Position numbers and translations under genes: made by a program. This document shows positions 17,344-27,094 of a DNA stretch of 64,000 nucleotides, in pieces (the first letter of the stretch is position 1; each line of letters begins with the position of its first letter). The DNA is taken from assembly GCA_002297815.1 (NCBI GenBank), contig DBKH01000002.1, positions 14,919-78,918 on the forward strand, given 5' to 3'. This DNA comes from Bacteroidales bacterium UBA755 (GTDB taxonomy: Bacteria; Bacteroidota; Bacteroidia; Bacteroidales; UBA932). The notes below the pieces were generated by a model. It did not search any database, was not told the DNA's origin, and worked only from the letters and a program-made list of their open reading frames with translations.

Positions 17344-18713
17344 AAGGAAGATTCACGATCATCACGGCCATCTGTGCCATCTTTTTCGGGCTTATCCCAG
17401 CCGAAGCTCAGTACAAGAGCGGTGCCTCTTACATGGATTTGAACGACAGTGAGACAGTCCGCGCCCTCAAAGAGCATGTCTCTACCATTTCATCAGCTGC
17501 GATGGAAGGGCGTAAAGCTGGCTCTGAAGGCGAGAGGATGACAGCGGAATATGTCACGGAAATATTTAAAAAATATGATGTTGATGTTCTGTCCGGCAAG
17601 GATGGTGATGTCTTCGGCATCCGTCAGGAGAATGGCGACACACTGACTTCACGTAATGTCATCGCTTTTATTCAGGGCGGAGACAAGTCTTTGAGAAACA
17701 GGTATATAGTTGTTGGTGCAAGGATGGATAACCTTGGCACTGACACGATGACTATAGACGGTCGTACAGTAGAGAGAACCTATTATGGAGCCAACGGCAA
17801 CGCTTCCGGTCTTGCGATGATGCTTGAACTGGCCCGTATGCTCAAGACCAATAGCCCTTTGCTTGGCCGTTCAGTGCTGTTTATTGCATTCGGTGCTTCA
17901 GGGCAAACTTTCGCTGGATCATGGTATTTCCTGAACAGGGCTTTTTCGGATGTGGACAAGATTGATGCGATGATCAATCTGGACATGGTCGGCACGGGGA
18001 TGACTGGTTTCTACGCCTTCACTTCTTCCAATGCTGACTTGAATGAGGTCGTAAAATCTATGGCTGGTCAGCTGCAGCCAATCCTCCCGACCCTAACTGC
18101 ACAAGAACCTTACCCTTCCGATCACAGGGCTTTCTATGATAAGGCAATCCCTTCAATACTCTTTACCACAGGACATTACCCTGAATATGGCACAGAACGT
18201 GACACGCAGTCTATCATTGACTTCGACACGATGGAGAGAGAACTTGAATATATCTATAACTACTCGGTGGCCTTGATTAACGGTCCGAAACCTATTTTCA
18301 ATCCTTCCGACCTAACGGGCTTGACTGCCGCGAAAGGTAGTAAGGATGCAGTCATTCCTTATTATGACTGCGATTACCGTCCGTCCTTTTTGGGTAGCCG
18401 AGATCCTAAGGTATTCCTTGAAAAATGGGTCTATTCCTACATGAAATACCCTAAGGAAGCTGTTAGGAATGGAATCCAAGGACGTGTGCTTGTGGATTTC
18501 GTGATTGATGAGAAAGGTAAGATCCGCGATGTCAATGTGCTCAAAGGAGTTGATCCTCTTTTGGATGCAGAGGCTGTCAGGATCATCAGTGCGTCCCCGG
18601 ACTGGAAACCGGGTTGGCTGATGGGGAAGAAGGTCAAGTCCAGAATGTCGCTCTATGTGGAGTTTCGCCTTGAGAAGAAAGGCAGTTTCGGACTGAAAAA
18701 ACATGATAATTAA
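17340..18713 (+). CDS. M28 peptidase-like protein fused to a TonB C-terminal domain, probably inactive as a peptidase
   Basis: After a signal peptide (FGLIPAEA) residues about 40-320 follow the M28 aminopeptidase fold, but the zinc-binding positions are mostly lost: the first histidine region reads GARMDNLG, the bridging aspartate motif reads GANGNASG, and the catalytic Glu-Glu pair reads [10 protein letters not shown]. Only INLDMVG and SDHRAFY retain expected ligands. Residues about 380-455 ([37 protein letters not shown]) are a TonB C-terminal domain. This suggests a non-catalytic envelope binding or scaffold protein. ATG at 17340 overlaps the SPOR gene stop; an upstream in-frame start at 17316 is less likely. 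Confidence 0.82.
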   Translation: MKGRFTIITAICAIFFGLIPAEAQYKSGASYMDLNDSETVRALKEHVSTISSAAMEGRKAGSEGERMTAEYVTEIFKKYDVDVLSGKDGDVFGIRQENGDTLTSRNVIAFIQGGDKSLRNRYIVVGARMDNLGTDTMTIDGRTVERTYYGANGNASGLAMMLELARMLKTNSPLLGRSVLFIAFGASGQTFAGSWYFLNRAFSDVDKIDAMINLDMVGTGMTGFYAFTSSNADLNEVVKSMAGQLQPILPTLTAQEPYPSDHRAFYDKAIPSILFTTGHYPEYGTERDTQSIIDFDTMERELEYIYNYSVALINGPKPIFNPSDLTGLTAAKGSKDAVIPYYDCDYRPSFLGSRDPKVFLEKWVYSYMKYPKEAVRNGIQGRVLVDFVIDEKGKIRDVNVLKGVDPLLDAEAVRIISASPDWKPGWLMGKKVKSRMSLYVEFRLEKKGSFGLKKHDN

Positions 18714-18730
18714 TAAACAACAGTAATATA

Positions 18731-21496
18731 ATGGACTACGATTTCAGGAAAATTGAGAAAAAGTGGCAGGCCTACTGGGCTCAGAACGGCACTTTTAAGA
18801 CTAAGGAGGATCCTTCTAAGCCGAAGTTCTATGTTCTAGACATGTTCCCTTATCCATCAGGAGCAGGTCTGCATGTCGGCCATCCACTGGGCTACATTGC
18901 CAGCGACATATATTCCCGCTATAAGAGACTCAAAGGCTTCAATGTACTTCACCCGATGGGCTATGATGCTTTTGGACTTCCAGCCGAGCAGTACGCGATC
19001 CAGACAGGACAGCATCCTGAGGTCACGACAGTGAACAACATCAACCGTTACCGTCAGCAGATGGACAGGATTGGCTTCTCCTACGACTGGAGCCGTGAGA
19101 TCCGCACCTGCGACCCTGCCTACTACAAGTGGACCCAGTGGGCTTTCCTAAAGATGTTCGGGTCTTGGTACGACAATGACGCGCAGAAGGCCCGTCCGAT
19201 TGAGGACCTTATCGCTGCTTTCGAGAAAGGCGGTAGCAGCGCTGTCAACGCGGCATGTACTGAACATGAGCCATTTACAGCTGAGAGGTGGCAGGCATAT
19301 TCAGAGAAAGAGAAGTCTGACGCTTTGATGAACTACCGCATTGCCTATCAAGGTGAAACAGCGGTGAACTGGTGCGCTGGCCTTGGGACTGTCCTGGCTA
19401 ACGACGAGGTGAAGGACGGACTTTCCGTTCGCGGAGGCTTCCCTGTGGAGCAGAAGAAGATGAAGCAGTGGCAGCTCAGGGTCTCGGCTTATGCAGGAAG
19501 GCTTCTCGAAGGCCTGGACAAGATTGACTGGACCGACTCCCTCAAGGAGATGCAGCGCAACTGGATAGGAAAGTCAAATGGTTGCGAGGCCGTGTTCAAG
19601 TGCTACAACGGTGAGACTGAGCACGACGTGACCATATTCACAACCCGCGCTGACACTATGTTCGGAGTGACGTTCATGGTGCTGGCCCCGGAAAGCGACT
19701 TGGTGCCGCTTCTGACGACTCCGGAACAGAAAGAGGCTGTGAATGAATATCTTGCCGCTGTCAAGAAAAAGACCGAACGCGAGAGAATCGCCCAGACCAA
19801 GACCGTCACTGGTGTGTTTAGCGGCTCCTACGGAGTGAACCCGATGACCGGTGACAGAGTTCCGATCTGGATCTCTGAATATGTCCTTGCGGGTTATGGT
19901 ACGGGTGCCATCATGGCTGTCCCTGCCCACGACAGCCGCGACTATGCGTTCGCAAAGAAATTTAACCTGCCGATAATTCCTCTGATTGAGGGCTGCGATG
20001 TCAGCGAAGAAAGCTTTGACGCCAAGGAAGGCAAGATGATCAATTCCGGATTCCTTAACGGATTGGATGTCAAGGAGGCTATTCCTGCCGCCATTGAATA
20101 TGTTGAGAAACAGGGCTTCGGCCATAGGAAGGTCAACTATCGTCTGCGTGACGCGATTTTCAGCCGCCAGAGGTATTGGGGCGAGCCATTCCCGATCTAC
20201 TACAAGGACGGCATCCCGACTCCGATCCCGTTCGAGAAACTGCCTCTTAGGCTGCCTGAAATCACGGAATTCAAACCGACAGAGAGCGGAGAACCGCCTC
20301 TCGCAAGGGCAAAAGACTGGACTTACGAGGGCTATCCTCTCGAAACCAGCACTATGCCGGGTTTCGCTGGCTCCAGCGCTTACTATCTGCGCTACATGGA
20401 TCCTCACAACAACGATGCTCTTGTTGATAGGAAGGTTGATGAATATTGGCGTGATGTGGATCTGTACATCGGTGGTACAGAGCACGCTACAGGCCACCTA
20501 ATATATTCCCGCTTCTGGGACAAGTTCCTCTACGACCTTGGCTATGTCTGCGAGGACGAGCCGTTCCGCAAGCTGGTCAACCAGGGTATGATTCAAGGAC
20601 GCTCCAACTTCGTCTATAGGATCGTGGGCACCAATAAGTTCGTTTCCCTCGGCCTCAAGGACCAGTACGAGACCACTGAGATCCATGTGGACATCAACAT
20701 CGTCCACAACGACAAACTCGATCTGAAGGCGTTCAAGGCTTGGAGACCGGAGTTCGCCGATGCCGAGTTCATCCTTGAGAACGGTGAATATGTCTGCGGC
20801 TGGGCTGTGGAGAAGATGAGCAAGTCGATGTTCAACGTTGTCAATCCGGACAAGATCTGTGATGACTACGGCGCCGACACCCTTCGTCTTTACGAGATGT
20901 TCCTCGGGCCTCTTGAGCAGTCAAAGCCTTGGGACACAAAGGGTATAGATGGCGTGAACAGATTCCTGCGCAAGTTCTGGCGACTTTTCTTCGACGGGGA
21001 CAACTGTCTCATCACCGATGAGAAGGCCACTCCAGCCGAGCTCAAGGTTCTGCACAAACTTATCGCCAAGGAACAGGACGACATCGAGCACTTCTCATTC
21101 AACACGACTGTCAGCGCGTTTATGATCGCTTTGAACGATCTGGCTGCCCTCAAGTGCCACAAGCGTGAGATTCTTGAGCCGCTGACTGTGATGCTGTCTC
21201 CGTTCACTCCGCACATCGCTGAGGAACTCTGGTCTGTGCTCGGCCACAGCGAGAGCATCACATTCGCTCATTTCCCTGAGTTCGACGCCGCCCTTGCCGC
21301 TGAGGACAACGTGACTTATCCGGTTTCTTTCAACGGCAAGATGCGTTTCACGGTTGAACTCCCTAAATCTCTGTCTCCAAAGGAGGTTGAGGCTCAGATC
21401 AGGGATATGGAACAGACTGTCAAGTACGTAGGCGGACAGAACATCGCCAAGGTGATTGTCGTGCCTGGCAAGATAGTGAACTTTGTATTGAAATAA
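18731..21496 (+). CDS. leuS: Leucyl-tRNA synthetase
   Basis: It charges tRNA-Leu in the cytoplasm. The class I signature HIGH appears as HVGH (residues 48-51, in [16 protein letters not shown]), and KMSKS appears as [10 protein letters not shown] near residue 695. The editing (CP1) domain is present with [19 protein letters not shown] and [15 protein letters not shown]. The total length of 921 residues is slightly longer than in E. coli, with an acidic insertion around residues 150-200 rich in Glu and Ala. It follows the M28-like gene by 17 nt and is followed after 3 nt by a YitT-like gene. Confidence 0.98.
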   Translation: MDYDFRKIEKKWQAYWAQNGTFKTKEDPSKPKFYVLDMFPYPSGAGLHVGHPLGYIASDIYSRYKRLKGFNVLHPMGYDAFGLPAEQYAIQTGQHPEVTTVNNINRYRQQMDRIGFSYDWSREIRTCDPAYYKWTQWAFLKMFGSWYDNDAQKARPIEDLIAAFEKGGSSAVNAACTEHEPFTAERWQAYSEKEKSDALMNYRIAYQGETAVNWCAGLGTVLANDEVKDGLSVRGGFPVEQKKMKQWQLRVSAYAGRLLEGLDKIDWTDSLKEMQRNWIGKSNGCEAVFKCYNGETEHDVTIFTTRADTMFGVTFMVLAPESDLVPLLTTPEQKEAVNEYLAAVKKKTERERIAQTKTVTGVFSGSYGVNPMTGDRVPIWISEYVLAGYGTGAIMAVPAHDSRDYAFAKKFNLPIIPLIEGCDVSEESFDAKEGKMINSGFLNGLDVKEAIPAAIEYVEKQGFGHRKVNYRLRDAIFSRQRYWGEPFPIYYKDGIPTPIPFEKLPLRLPEITEFKPTESGEPPLARAKDWTYEGYPLETSTMPGFAGSSAYYLRYMDPHNNDALVDRKVDEYWRDVDLYIGGTEHATGHLIYSRFWDKFLYDLGYVCEDEPFRKLVNQGMIQGRSNFVYRIVGTNKFVSLGLKDQYETTEIHVDINIVHNDKLDLKAFKAWRPEFADAEFILENGEYVCGWAVEKMSKSMFNVVNPDKICDDYGADTLRLYEMFLGPLEQSKPWDTKGIDGVNRFLRKFWRLFFDGDNCLITDEKATPAELKVLHKLIAKEQDDIEHFSFNTTVSAFMIALNDLAALKCHKREILEPLTVMLSPFTPHIAEELWSVLGHSESITFAHFPEFDAALAAEDNVTYPVSFNGKMRFTVELPKSLSPKEVEAQIRDMEQTVKYVGGQNIAKVIVVPGKIVNFVLK

Positions 21497-21499
21497 TCC

Positions 21500-22432
21500 A
21501 TGACAATAGGTTCTTCGACAATCTTGAGGGGCATTAAGGAATATCTCCTGATCACCCTCGGCATCGTCATCTACACAGTGGGTTGGGCAATATTCCTAAC
21601 CCCTAACAATCTTATCGGAGGCGGAGTCTCCGGTATAAGCGCCATCATTCAGTACGCCACCGGCATCAAGATGGGATATTCCTACTTTGTGATAAACACG
21701 GTACTGCTGATAATCTCTGTGATAATCATCGGCCCTGCGTTCGGTGCGAAGACAGTGTATGCCATAATCCTTGCATCGGTCTGCCTCAATGTGTTCCAAG
21801 CCATTATTCCAGAGACTATTATTCAGGACTTCGCACTGTCGAACGGCAAACTGATGTGTTCGATAATAGGTGGCTCGATGGCCGGAGTGGGAATAGGCAT
21901 GTCCATCTCGCAGGGCGGAAGCACAGGAGGAACTGACATCATCGCCATGATTATCACTAAGTTCCGGAATATATCCCCGGGGCGCATCATCCTTACGATA
22001 GATGTGTTCATCATTGCATCCTCGTTGTTGTTCCCTTCCTTCGGGGCTGATGGTCAGGCTATCCCTTTCGATGCTAAGTTCTCCATAGCTGTCTATGGCA
22101 TGATTATCGTCACGGTCAACGGCTATGTCGTCGATTTGTATCTTTCGGGTTCCAAGCAGAGTGTCCAGTTGTTCATTCTTTCAAGACATTACGAGGAGAT
22201 TGCAGACATGATTGCCAAGGATTTCCACAGAGGTGTTACCGTGCTGAACGGTGAGGGATGGTACACAAAGAAGCCGGCTTCAGTCCTCATGGTCATTACC
22301 AGAAAGACTGATCTGAACTTGCTTTTGAGATCAATCAAACGAGTGGATTCGGATGCCTTCCTTTCTATATCTTCGGTTAGCGGAGTTTATGGTCAAGGTT
22401 TTGATTCAATAAAAGGTGCAAAGAAAAGTTAG
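21500..22432 (+). CDS. YitT/DUF2179-type membrane protein
   Basis: This 310-residue protein has about six hydrophobic segments in its first 210 residues (EYLLITLGIVIYTVGWAIFL; LLIISVIIIGPAFG) with a Gly-rich signature GISISQ-like stretch (GIGMSISQGGSTGGTDIIAM), then a soluble DUF2179-like C-terminal domain (VTVLNGEGWYTKKPASVLMV). YitT proteins are widespread inner-membrane proteins of unknown transport function. It starts 3 nt after leuS, so it is probably co-transcribed, and a strong terminator follows. Confidence 0.9.
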   Translation: MTIGSSTILRGIKEYLLITLGIVIYTVGWAIFLTPNNLIGGGVSGISAIIQYATGIKMGYSYFVINTVLLIISVIIIGPAFGAKTVYAIILASVCLNVFQAIIPETIIQDFALSNGKLMCSIIGGSMAGVGIGMSISQGGSTGGTDIIAMIITKFRNISPGRIILTIDVFIIASSLLFPSFGADGQAIPFDAKFSIAVYGMIIVTVNGYVVDLYLSGSKQSVQLFILSRHYEEIADMIAKDFHRGVTVLNGEGWYTKKPASVLMVITRKTDLNLLLRSIKRVDSDAFLSISSVSGVYGQGFDSIKGAKKS

Positions 22433-22465
22433 TTTTTCATAAAGTTTTTTAGTTTTTACCTTATA

Positions 22466-22498
22466 CCCCCGTGCAAACCACCGCATGGGGGCTTTTTC
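22466..22498 (+). terminator. Rho-independent terminator after the YitT-like gene
   Basis: CCCCCGTGC (22466-22474) pairs with GCATGGGGG (22483-22491) around an 8-nt loop and is followed by CTTTTTCTT. It closes the leuS-yitT transcription unit. Confidence 0.85.
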
Positions 22499-22543
22499 TT
22501 GCTATCTTGACCATCACCAATAACCATTCAAACATTGACGTAA

Positions 22544-23629
22544 ATGACAATTGTAATCTCCATGCTGGCTCTAATAGAGCTGTCTTTTTTTCTGCTATAT
22601 GATTTTAGGAGCAGTCAGGGAAATCTATCGGAAAGGTATGCTATCCGTCTTATGTCCTGTGCCGGAGGCATATTATTGATCCTTTTTGAGCTGATGACTC
22701 CTAACCATTGTGAGATGCAGAGCCTAGCTTCTGACCTTTCTTCAGCCACAGCGATGCTTGTGATTTATCCATGCTCTTTCGAGAAACCGAAGACTTCGCT
22801 TTGCACAGCTTTGTGCCTGCTGTCATTCAGTGTGATCACTATAATGTGTTTCGGATTCAAACAGTCTGGAGCTCTTGACTTTAAGAGCCAACGAGTCGTG
22901 ATCTCTTTCATCCCGATGATTATCTTTGTGCTTCTGTACTATCTTTACGTCGCCTACAAGCGATTTTCCGGCATAAGGGCCATGTTTCGCAACACAGCTG
23001 TCTGGCATAATGTTGAGGAGCATTCCCGTTTTATCTATTCCTTGGTCTTCTTGGTGGCAGGGATGCTCTTTATGTGTGGGGTTCCGGCTTCCGGCCATCT
23101 GAAGAGTTTTCTTTCATTCGTGTCAATTATGATGTACCTGTCGCTCTACGCAGTGCTGTTTCTAAGGGCAATGACAGGAAGGACTTATGTCCTCAACCGC
23201 GAAGCAGAGAGGCGAATCAAAGAGATTATAAAGGGCAATCTTAGGACTTCGTACATTGAGAAAGTCGAAGAGGACAAGAAGATGAACAACCTCTACAGAA
23301 GGATTGTGATGTACATGGAGGAGAAGAAACCCTATCTGGACCAGTCTTTTGACATGGCAGATCTGGCTGATAGGATGCTTACGAACAAGTTGTACCTTTC
23401 TAAGACGATAAACCTGCTGTCGGGCCGTAATTTCAGACAATTCGTGAACTATTATAGAGTCCGACGTGCTATTGAACTGTTCAAGTCTGATCCCCGGCTC
23501 AAAATCAATGAAGTCTCGGAGATGTCCGGATTTCACACAGTGGTCACGTTCAACATGTCTTTCAAGGTAAACACTGGGAAGACACCTACAGAGTGGTTGA
23601 GCGTCTATGCAACTGAAATAGAGAAATAA
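22544..23629 (+). CDS. Membrane-anchored AraC-family regulator
   Basis: Residues 1-210 contain about six hydrophobic helices (MTIVISMLALIELSFFLLY, IISFIPMIIFVLLYYLYVA-like and LVFLVAGMLFMCGVPASG), and residues about 255-355 form an AraC helix-turn-helix domain (MADLADRMLTNKLYLSKTIN; INEVSEMSGFHTVVTFNMSF). Membrane-bound AraC proteins are common in Bacteroidetes; they may sense an envelope signal directly. Its target is not evident from the neighbours; the fatty-acid cluster on the opposite strand is adjacent but convergent. It has its own terminator. Confidence 0.88.
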   Translation: MTIVISMLALIELSFFLLYDFRSSQGNLSERYAIRLMSCAGGILLILFELMTPNHCEMQSLASDLSSATAMLVIYPCSFEKPKTSLCTALCLLSFSVITIMCFGFKQSGALDFKSQRVVISFIPMIIFVLLYYLYVAYKRFSGIRAMFRNTAVWHNVEEHSRFIYSLVFLVAGMLFMCGVPASGHLKSFLSFVSIMMYLSLYAVLFLRAMTGRTYVLNREAERRIKEIIKGNLRTSYIEKVEEDKKMNNLYRRIVMYMEEKKPYLDQSFDMADLADRMLTNKLYLSKTINLLSGRNFRQFVNYYRVRRAIELFKSDPRLKINEVSEMSGFHTVVTFNMSFKVNTGKTPTEWLSVYATEIEK

Positions 23630-23636
23630 AGAAGAA

Positions 23637-23663
23637 GGCGGGGAAACGTTTCCCTCGCCTTTT
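23637..23663. terminator. Bidirectional terminator between the AraC gene and the fab cluster
   Basis: GGCGGGGAAACGTTTCCCTC (from 23637) continues into CGCC to give a hairpin with arms GGCGGGGAAA and TTTCCCTCGCC, followed by TTTT. It lies between two convergent genes that end at 23629 and 23671. Confidence 0.75.
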
Positions 23664-23670
23664 ACATTCG

Positions 23671-24378
23671 TTATCCGAGCTTCCATGAAACAGGAGGTGG
23701 CGCAATGATGTCCATCTCCTCTTTTTTGACAGGATGGACGAACTTGACCTCATGCGAGTGCAGGCATATTCCTCCGTCAGGATTAGAGCGTGGAGCTCCG
23801 TATTTCAGATCCCCTTTTATGACGCAGCCTATGCCAGCCAGTTGGCAGCGGATTTGGTGATGCCTTCCTGTAAGCAGTTGAACCTCAATCAAGGAATATC
23901 TCTCAGTGTCCTTCAGGTGGGTATAGACCAGTTTTGCGAGTTTTGCACCGGGCGTTTTCTCTCCACTTCTTGCAATGAAGCTCTTGTTCATCTTCTCGTT
24001 GCGGACAAGCCAGTCGTCCAGTTCAGCGGACTCTTTTTCCGGAGCCTTGCAGCATAGTGCCCAATAAGTTTTGTGAATATTCCCGGACCGGAACATCTCT
24101 GAAAGTCTGGAAAGGGCTTTGGAGGTTTTAGCAAAGATTGTTATGCCACTGACAGGCCGGTCGAGGCGATGCGGAATCCCTACATACACCTTGCCCGGCT
24201 TGTCATCTCTTTGAGCGATAAATGCTTTCAAAGTTTCAGCGAGGCATTCATCTCCGGTTTTGTCTGCCTGAACAATCTCTCCAGGCCTTTTGTTGAAGAC
24301 AAGAATGTGATTATCCTCGTAAAGGATTCTGGATTCCAGATCCTTAAACTCATCTTCTCCTAATCGTCTGTATTCCAT
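23671..24378 (-). CDS. RluA-family RNA pseudouridine synthase
   Basis: This 235-residue enzyme isomerises uridine to pseudouridine in RNA. The catalytic motif HRLDRPVSGI carries the essential aspartate, with YEDNHILVFNKRPG at the start and LLTGRHHQIRCQLAGIG downstream, all typical of the RluA/RluC/RluD group. There is no S4 domain, so the exact rRNA or tRNA site cannot be assigned. Its start overlaps the stop of the fabZ-like gene (TAATG, 24376-24380), making it the last gene of the fab cluster transcript. Confidence 0.92.
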   Translation of the reverse strand: MEYRRLGEDEFKDLESRILYEDNHILVFNKRPGEIVQADKTGDECLAETLKAFIAQRDDKPGKVYVGIPHRLDRPVSGITIFAKTSKALSRLSEMFRSGNIHKTYWALCCKAPEKESAELDDWLVRNEKMNKSFIARSGEKTPGAKLAKLVYTHLKDTERYSLIEVQLLTGRHHQIRCQLAGIGCVIKGDLKYGAPRSNPDGGICLHSHEVKFVHPVKKEEMDIIAPPPVSWKLG

Positions 24379-24797
24379 TATTCAATAGGAACCAACGCAA
24401 AACTTAGAGTCCCTCTGCAGCAAAGTTTGCCTCCCACTTCCAGTTTGGCGGAACAGAAGAACAGGTTGCCTCTTCTTTCGTCCAATGTGGCCGTCACTTC
24501 GCACAAATCTCCTGGCTTCACTGGATTCTTGAAGCGGACTTTGTCCAATCCAGCGTAGAGGGTGATGTGCCCCGGAATCTCATCCTTGACAAGGATTGCG
24601 CAGCTTTGAGCCATAATTTCGCACTGGATAACCCCTGGAACTATCGGATTCCCAGGAAAATGACCTCTTGTGAAGAACTCATCGTCTTTGATTCTATATT
24701 GCGAATGTGCTGCACCGTTTTCATCTATGTGAGCCTCCTCGATAAGGAGCATGGGCTCACGGTGCGGCAAAAAATGTTTGATTTCTTCCTTGTTCAT
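24378..24797 (-). CDS. fabZ: (3R)-hydroxyacyl-ACP dehydratase, FabZ-like
   Basis: FabZ removes water from 3-hydroxyacyl-ACP in fatty-acid elongation. The hot-dog-fold signature RGHFPGNPIVPGVIQCEIMA holds the catalytic His46 and Glu60. The reading frame is open further upstream to 24899, but that extension overlaps fabF and is not FabZ-like, so the start MNKEEIKHFLPHREPML at 24797 is chosen. Length is 139 residues, as in the family. It sits between fabF and the pseudouridine synthase. Confidence 0.88.
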   Translation of the reverse strand: MNKEEIKHFLPHREPMLLIEEAHIDENGAAHSQYRIKDDEFFTRGHFPGNPIVPGVIQCEIMAQSCAILVKDEIPGHITLYAGLDKVRFKNPVKPGDLCEVTATLDERRGNLFFCSAKLEVGGKLCCRGTLSFALVPIE

Positions 24798-24828
24798 ATT
24801 CGTCTCTTTTGTGAAGAATATTCCTTGG

Positions 24829-26088
24829 CTAGTCCACGCATTTTCTGAAAGCAACGCAGGCATCATGACCTCCAAATCCGAATGAATCGGAAATTCCAAG
24901 TGTCAGGTCTGTCTTGACAGCCTTGTTAGGGGTGTAGTCAAGGTCGCATTCAGGGTCAGGAGTGTCCAGATTGATGGTAGGTGGACAGATTCCATCGCGA
25001 AGTGCCAAAATGGTAGCGATGGCCTCAGCTGCTCCAGCTGCACCGAACATGTGTCCGGTCATGGATTTGATGGAACTGATGTGAGCCTTGTACGCGAAGT
25101 CACCGAGGGCGTTCTTGTACGCCAATGTCTCAGCAACATCGTTCAGTTTTGTGCCTGTTCCGTGAGCGTTGATGTAAAGGTTGTCCTTTTCTTTGTCGAA
25201 CCCTGCCTCTTCAAGGGCGAGTTCAATGCATTTGGCCTGTGTGGTACCATCAGGCCTTGGGGCTGTAGAATGGTAGGCATCGCAGGTGTTGCCGTAGCCG
25301 ACCATCTCACCGAGTATCTGCGCTCCGCGAGCCTTGGCGTGCTCATATTCCTCAAGCACAAGGGCTGCAGAGCCGTCTGCCATGACGAATCCAGCGCGGT
25401 TGGCATTGAACGGAAGGGATGCGTACTTTGGATCTGTTGCTCTAGAAAGAGCTTTGGCGTTAGCGAACCCTACGATTCCGATAGGAATGGTAGCGTTCTC
25501 GCATCCTCCAGTGATGATGGCATCTGCGTAGCCGTTCCTAATGGCGCGGAAAGCTTCTCCCATAGCGTTAGTGGATGTCGCACAAGCAGTTACGATGTCA
25601 AGACATGGGCCTTCTGCATGATGCATGATTGCGATGTGGCCTGCTGCGATGTTGGAAATCATCGTAGGAATGAACAACGGTGAGATCCATTGGCCGGAAG
25701 GGTCTTCAATCATCTTGGCGATTTCCCTGTACTGGGTGGCGAATCCTCCGATTCCTGAGCCGAAATAGACTCCAAGCCTGAACGGGTCAATGTTCTGTCC
25801 TTCCCCCTGAGACACAAGACCAGACTGCTTCATGGCCTGATACGCTGCGGCAACACCGTATTGGGTGAACAGATCCTGCTTCCTGATGAAAGGTTTGTCC
25901 ATCCCGTATTCTTCTGGTTTGAAGTCTTTTATGATTCCAGCGATACCTACTGGTAGATTGTCCGTCGGAAATGCCTTGATGGATTCTATTCCGCAGACTC
26001 CGTTGCATAGATTGTCCCAGAAAGTGATAACATCATTCCCGACAGGGGAGATGACTCCCATTCCTGTAATAACTACTCTTTTATTCAT
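24829..26088 (-). CDS. fabF: Beta-ketoacyl-ACP synthase II
   Basis: It condenses malonyl-ACP with acyl-ACP. The thiolase-fold signatures are complete: active-site Cys169 in DIVTACATSTN, His in NAHGTGTKLND, and His in SMTGHMFGAAGA. The start MNKRVVITGMGVISPVGND is the family's normal N-terminus, and 419 residues is typical. The gene lies 27 nt downstream of the fabK-like gene on the same strand. Confidence 0.95.
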   Translation of the reverse strand: MNKRVVITGMGVISPVGNDVITFWDNLCNGVCGIESIKAFPTDNLPVGIAGIIKDFKPEEYGMDKPFIRKQDLFTQYGVAAAYQAMKQSGLVSQGEGQNIDPFRLGVYFGSGIGGFATQYREIAKMIEDPSGQWISPLFIPTMISNIAAGHIAIMHHAEGPCLDIVTACATSTNAMGEAFRAIRNGYADAIITGGCENATIPIGIVGFANAKALSRATDPKYASLPFNANRAGFVMADGSAALVLEEYEHAKARGAQILGEMVGYGNTCDAYHSTAPRPDGTTQAKCIELALEEAGFDKEKDNLYINAHGTGTKLNDVAETLAYKNALGDFAYKAHISSIKSMTGHMFGAAGAAEAIATILALRDGICPPTINLDTPDPECDLDYTPNKAVKTDLTLGISDSFGFGGHDACVAFRKCVD

Positions 26089-26115
26089 TTTTTATCCTTT
26101 ATATTCTTTTAGTTT

Positions 26116-27063
26116 TTAGCCAATTAGTTCTGAAGCACTAGCGAGTAACCTTTCTGCACCATTCATCAGGTCATCGACTATCTCTTTGGCCGTTTCCTTC
26201 TTTTTGATCATGCCCGCAACTTCTCCCGCGAGGAAACTTCCTCCCGCAAGGTCGCCATCGAAGACAGCTTTCCGCATAGATCCCGTACCGAATTTCAGGA
26301 CCTCTTCCTTTGGCACTGAAGGGTCATATTCCATCTTGAAGAATTTTTTGGCAAACGGAGTCTTCAGACCACGGACAGCGTCTCCAAGCGACTTGCCTGT
26401 CACCATTGTGCTGACATCGGATGCCGCTATCAATCTTGCTTTGTAGTTTTCATGAATATGACATTCGTCAGCGATGAGGAATCTCGTTCCCACCTGAACT
26501 CCTTTTGCACCGAGCATGAAAGCAGCTGCAACACCTCTTCCATCGAATATTCCACCTGCGGCAAGAACTGGAATGTTAAGGGCATCAACCACTTGCGGAA
26601 CTAGTGCCATTGTGTGAATATCCCCGATGTGCCCTCCAGATTCGGCTCCTTCTGCAACAACAGCTGTGGCTCCGAGTTCTTGCATCTTGAGGGCATAGGC
26701 AACGGAAGCCACAACAGGGATCACCTTGATTCCAGCGGCCTTCCATTTCTCCATGTATGCTGCAGGGGAGCCGGCTCCAGTTGTCACTATCTGGACTCCT
26801 TCCTCAATGATCATGTCCGCAACCTCTCCTGCATTAGGAGCTTGAAGCATGATGTTGACACCGAAAGGTTTGTCTGTAAGAGTCTTGCATTTACGGATTT
26901 CGTCTCTGACGGCCTCTGTACCGAAGTTTATTGAGGAAATGAGCCCTAGCCCACCGGCATTTGAGACGGCTGCTGCAAGTTTGGCATCAGCTATCCAGGC
27001 CATGCCGCCCTGAAAGATAGGACGCTCGATTCCGAGCAAATCACATATTACACTTTTTATCAT
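26116..27063 (-). CDS. fabK: FMN-dependent enoyl-ACP reductase II (FabK-like; 2-nitropropane dioxygenase fold)
   Basis: This 315-residue TIM-barrel flavoprotein has the FabK/nitronate monooxygenase signatures LLGIERPIFQGGMAWIA, VVAEGAESGGHIGD and PVLAAGGIFDGRGVAAAFMLGAKGVQVGTRF (written here in parts: LAAGGIFDGRG, GAKGVQVGTRF). Both families share the fold; FabK is preferred because the gene lies between fabH and fabF and the cluster otherwise lacks an enoyl reductase. Reaction: reduction of trans-2-enoyl-ACP with NAD(P)H through FMN. A nitronate monooxygenase cannot be excluded from sequence alone. Confidence 0.8.
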   Translation of the reverse strand: MIKSVICDLLGIERPIFQGGMAWIADAKLAAAVSNAGGLGLISSINFGTEAVRDEIRKCKTLTDKPFGVNIMLQAPNAGEVADMIIEEGVQIVTTGAGSPAAYMEKWKAAGIKVIPVVASVAYALKMQELGATAVVAEGAESGGHIGDIHTMALVPQVVDALNIPVLAAGGIFDGRGVAAAFMLGAKGVQVGTRFLIADECHIHENYKARLIAASDVSTMVTGKSLGDAVRGLKTPFAKKFFKMEYDPSVPKEEVLKFGTGSMRKAVFDGDLAGGSFLAGEVAGMIKKKETAKEIVDDLMNGAERLLASASELIG

Positions 27064-27070
27064 ATTGCTG

Positions 27071-27078
27071 CAAATATA
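27071..27078 (-). promoter_or_regulatory. Possible internal -7 box before the fabK-like gene
   Basis: CAAATATA reads TATATTTG on the minus strand, 7 nt upstream of the fabK start, leaving almost no leader. There is no matching -33 element, which would fall inside the 3' end of fabH, so this may be coincidental. Confidence 0.3.
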
Positions 27079-27094
27079 CTAATTAATGTTCAGA

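Noticed and set aside
19574..20497. A 307-codon antisense open frame opposite leuS
   Set aside because: leuS is unambiguous here and the antisense product shows no family motif.
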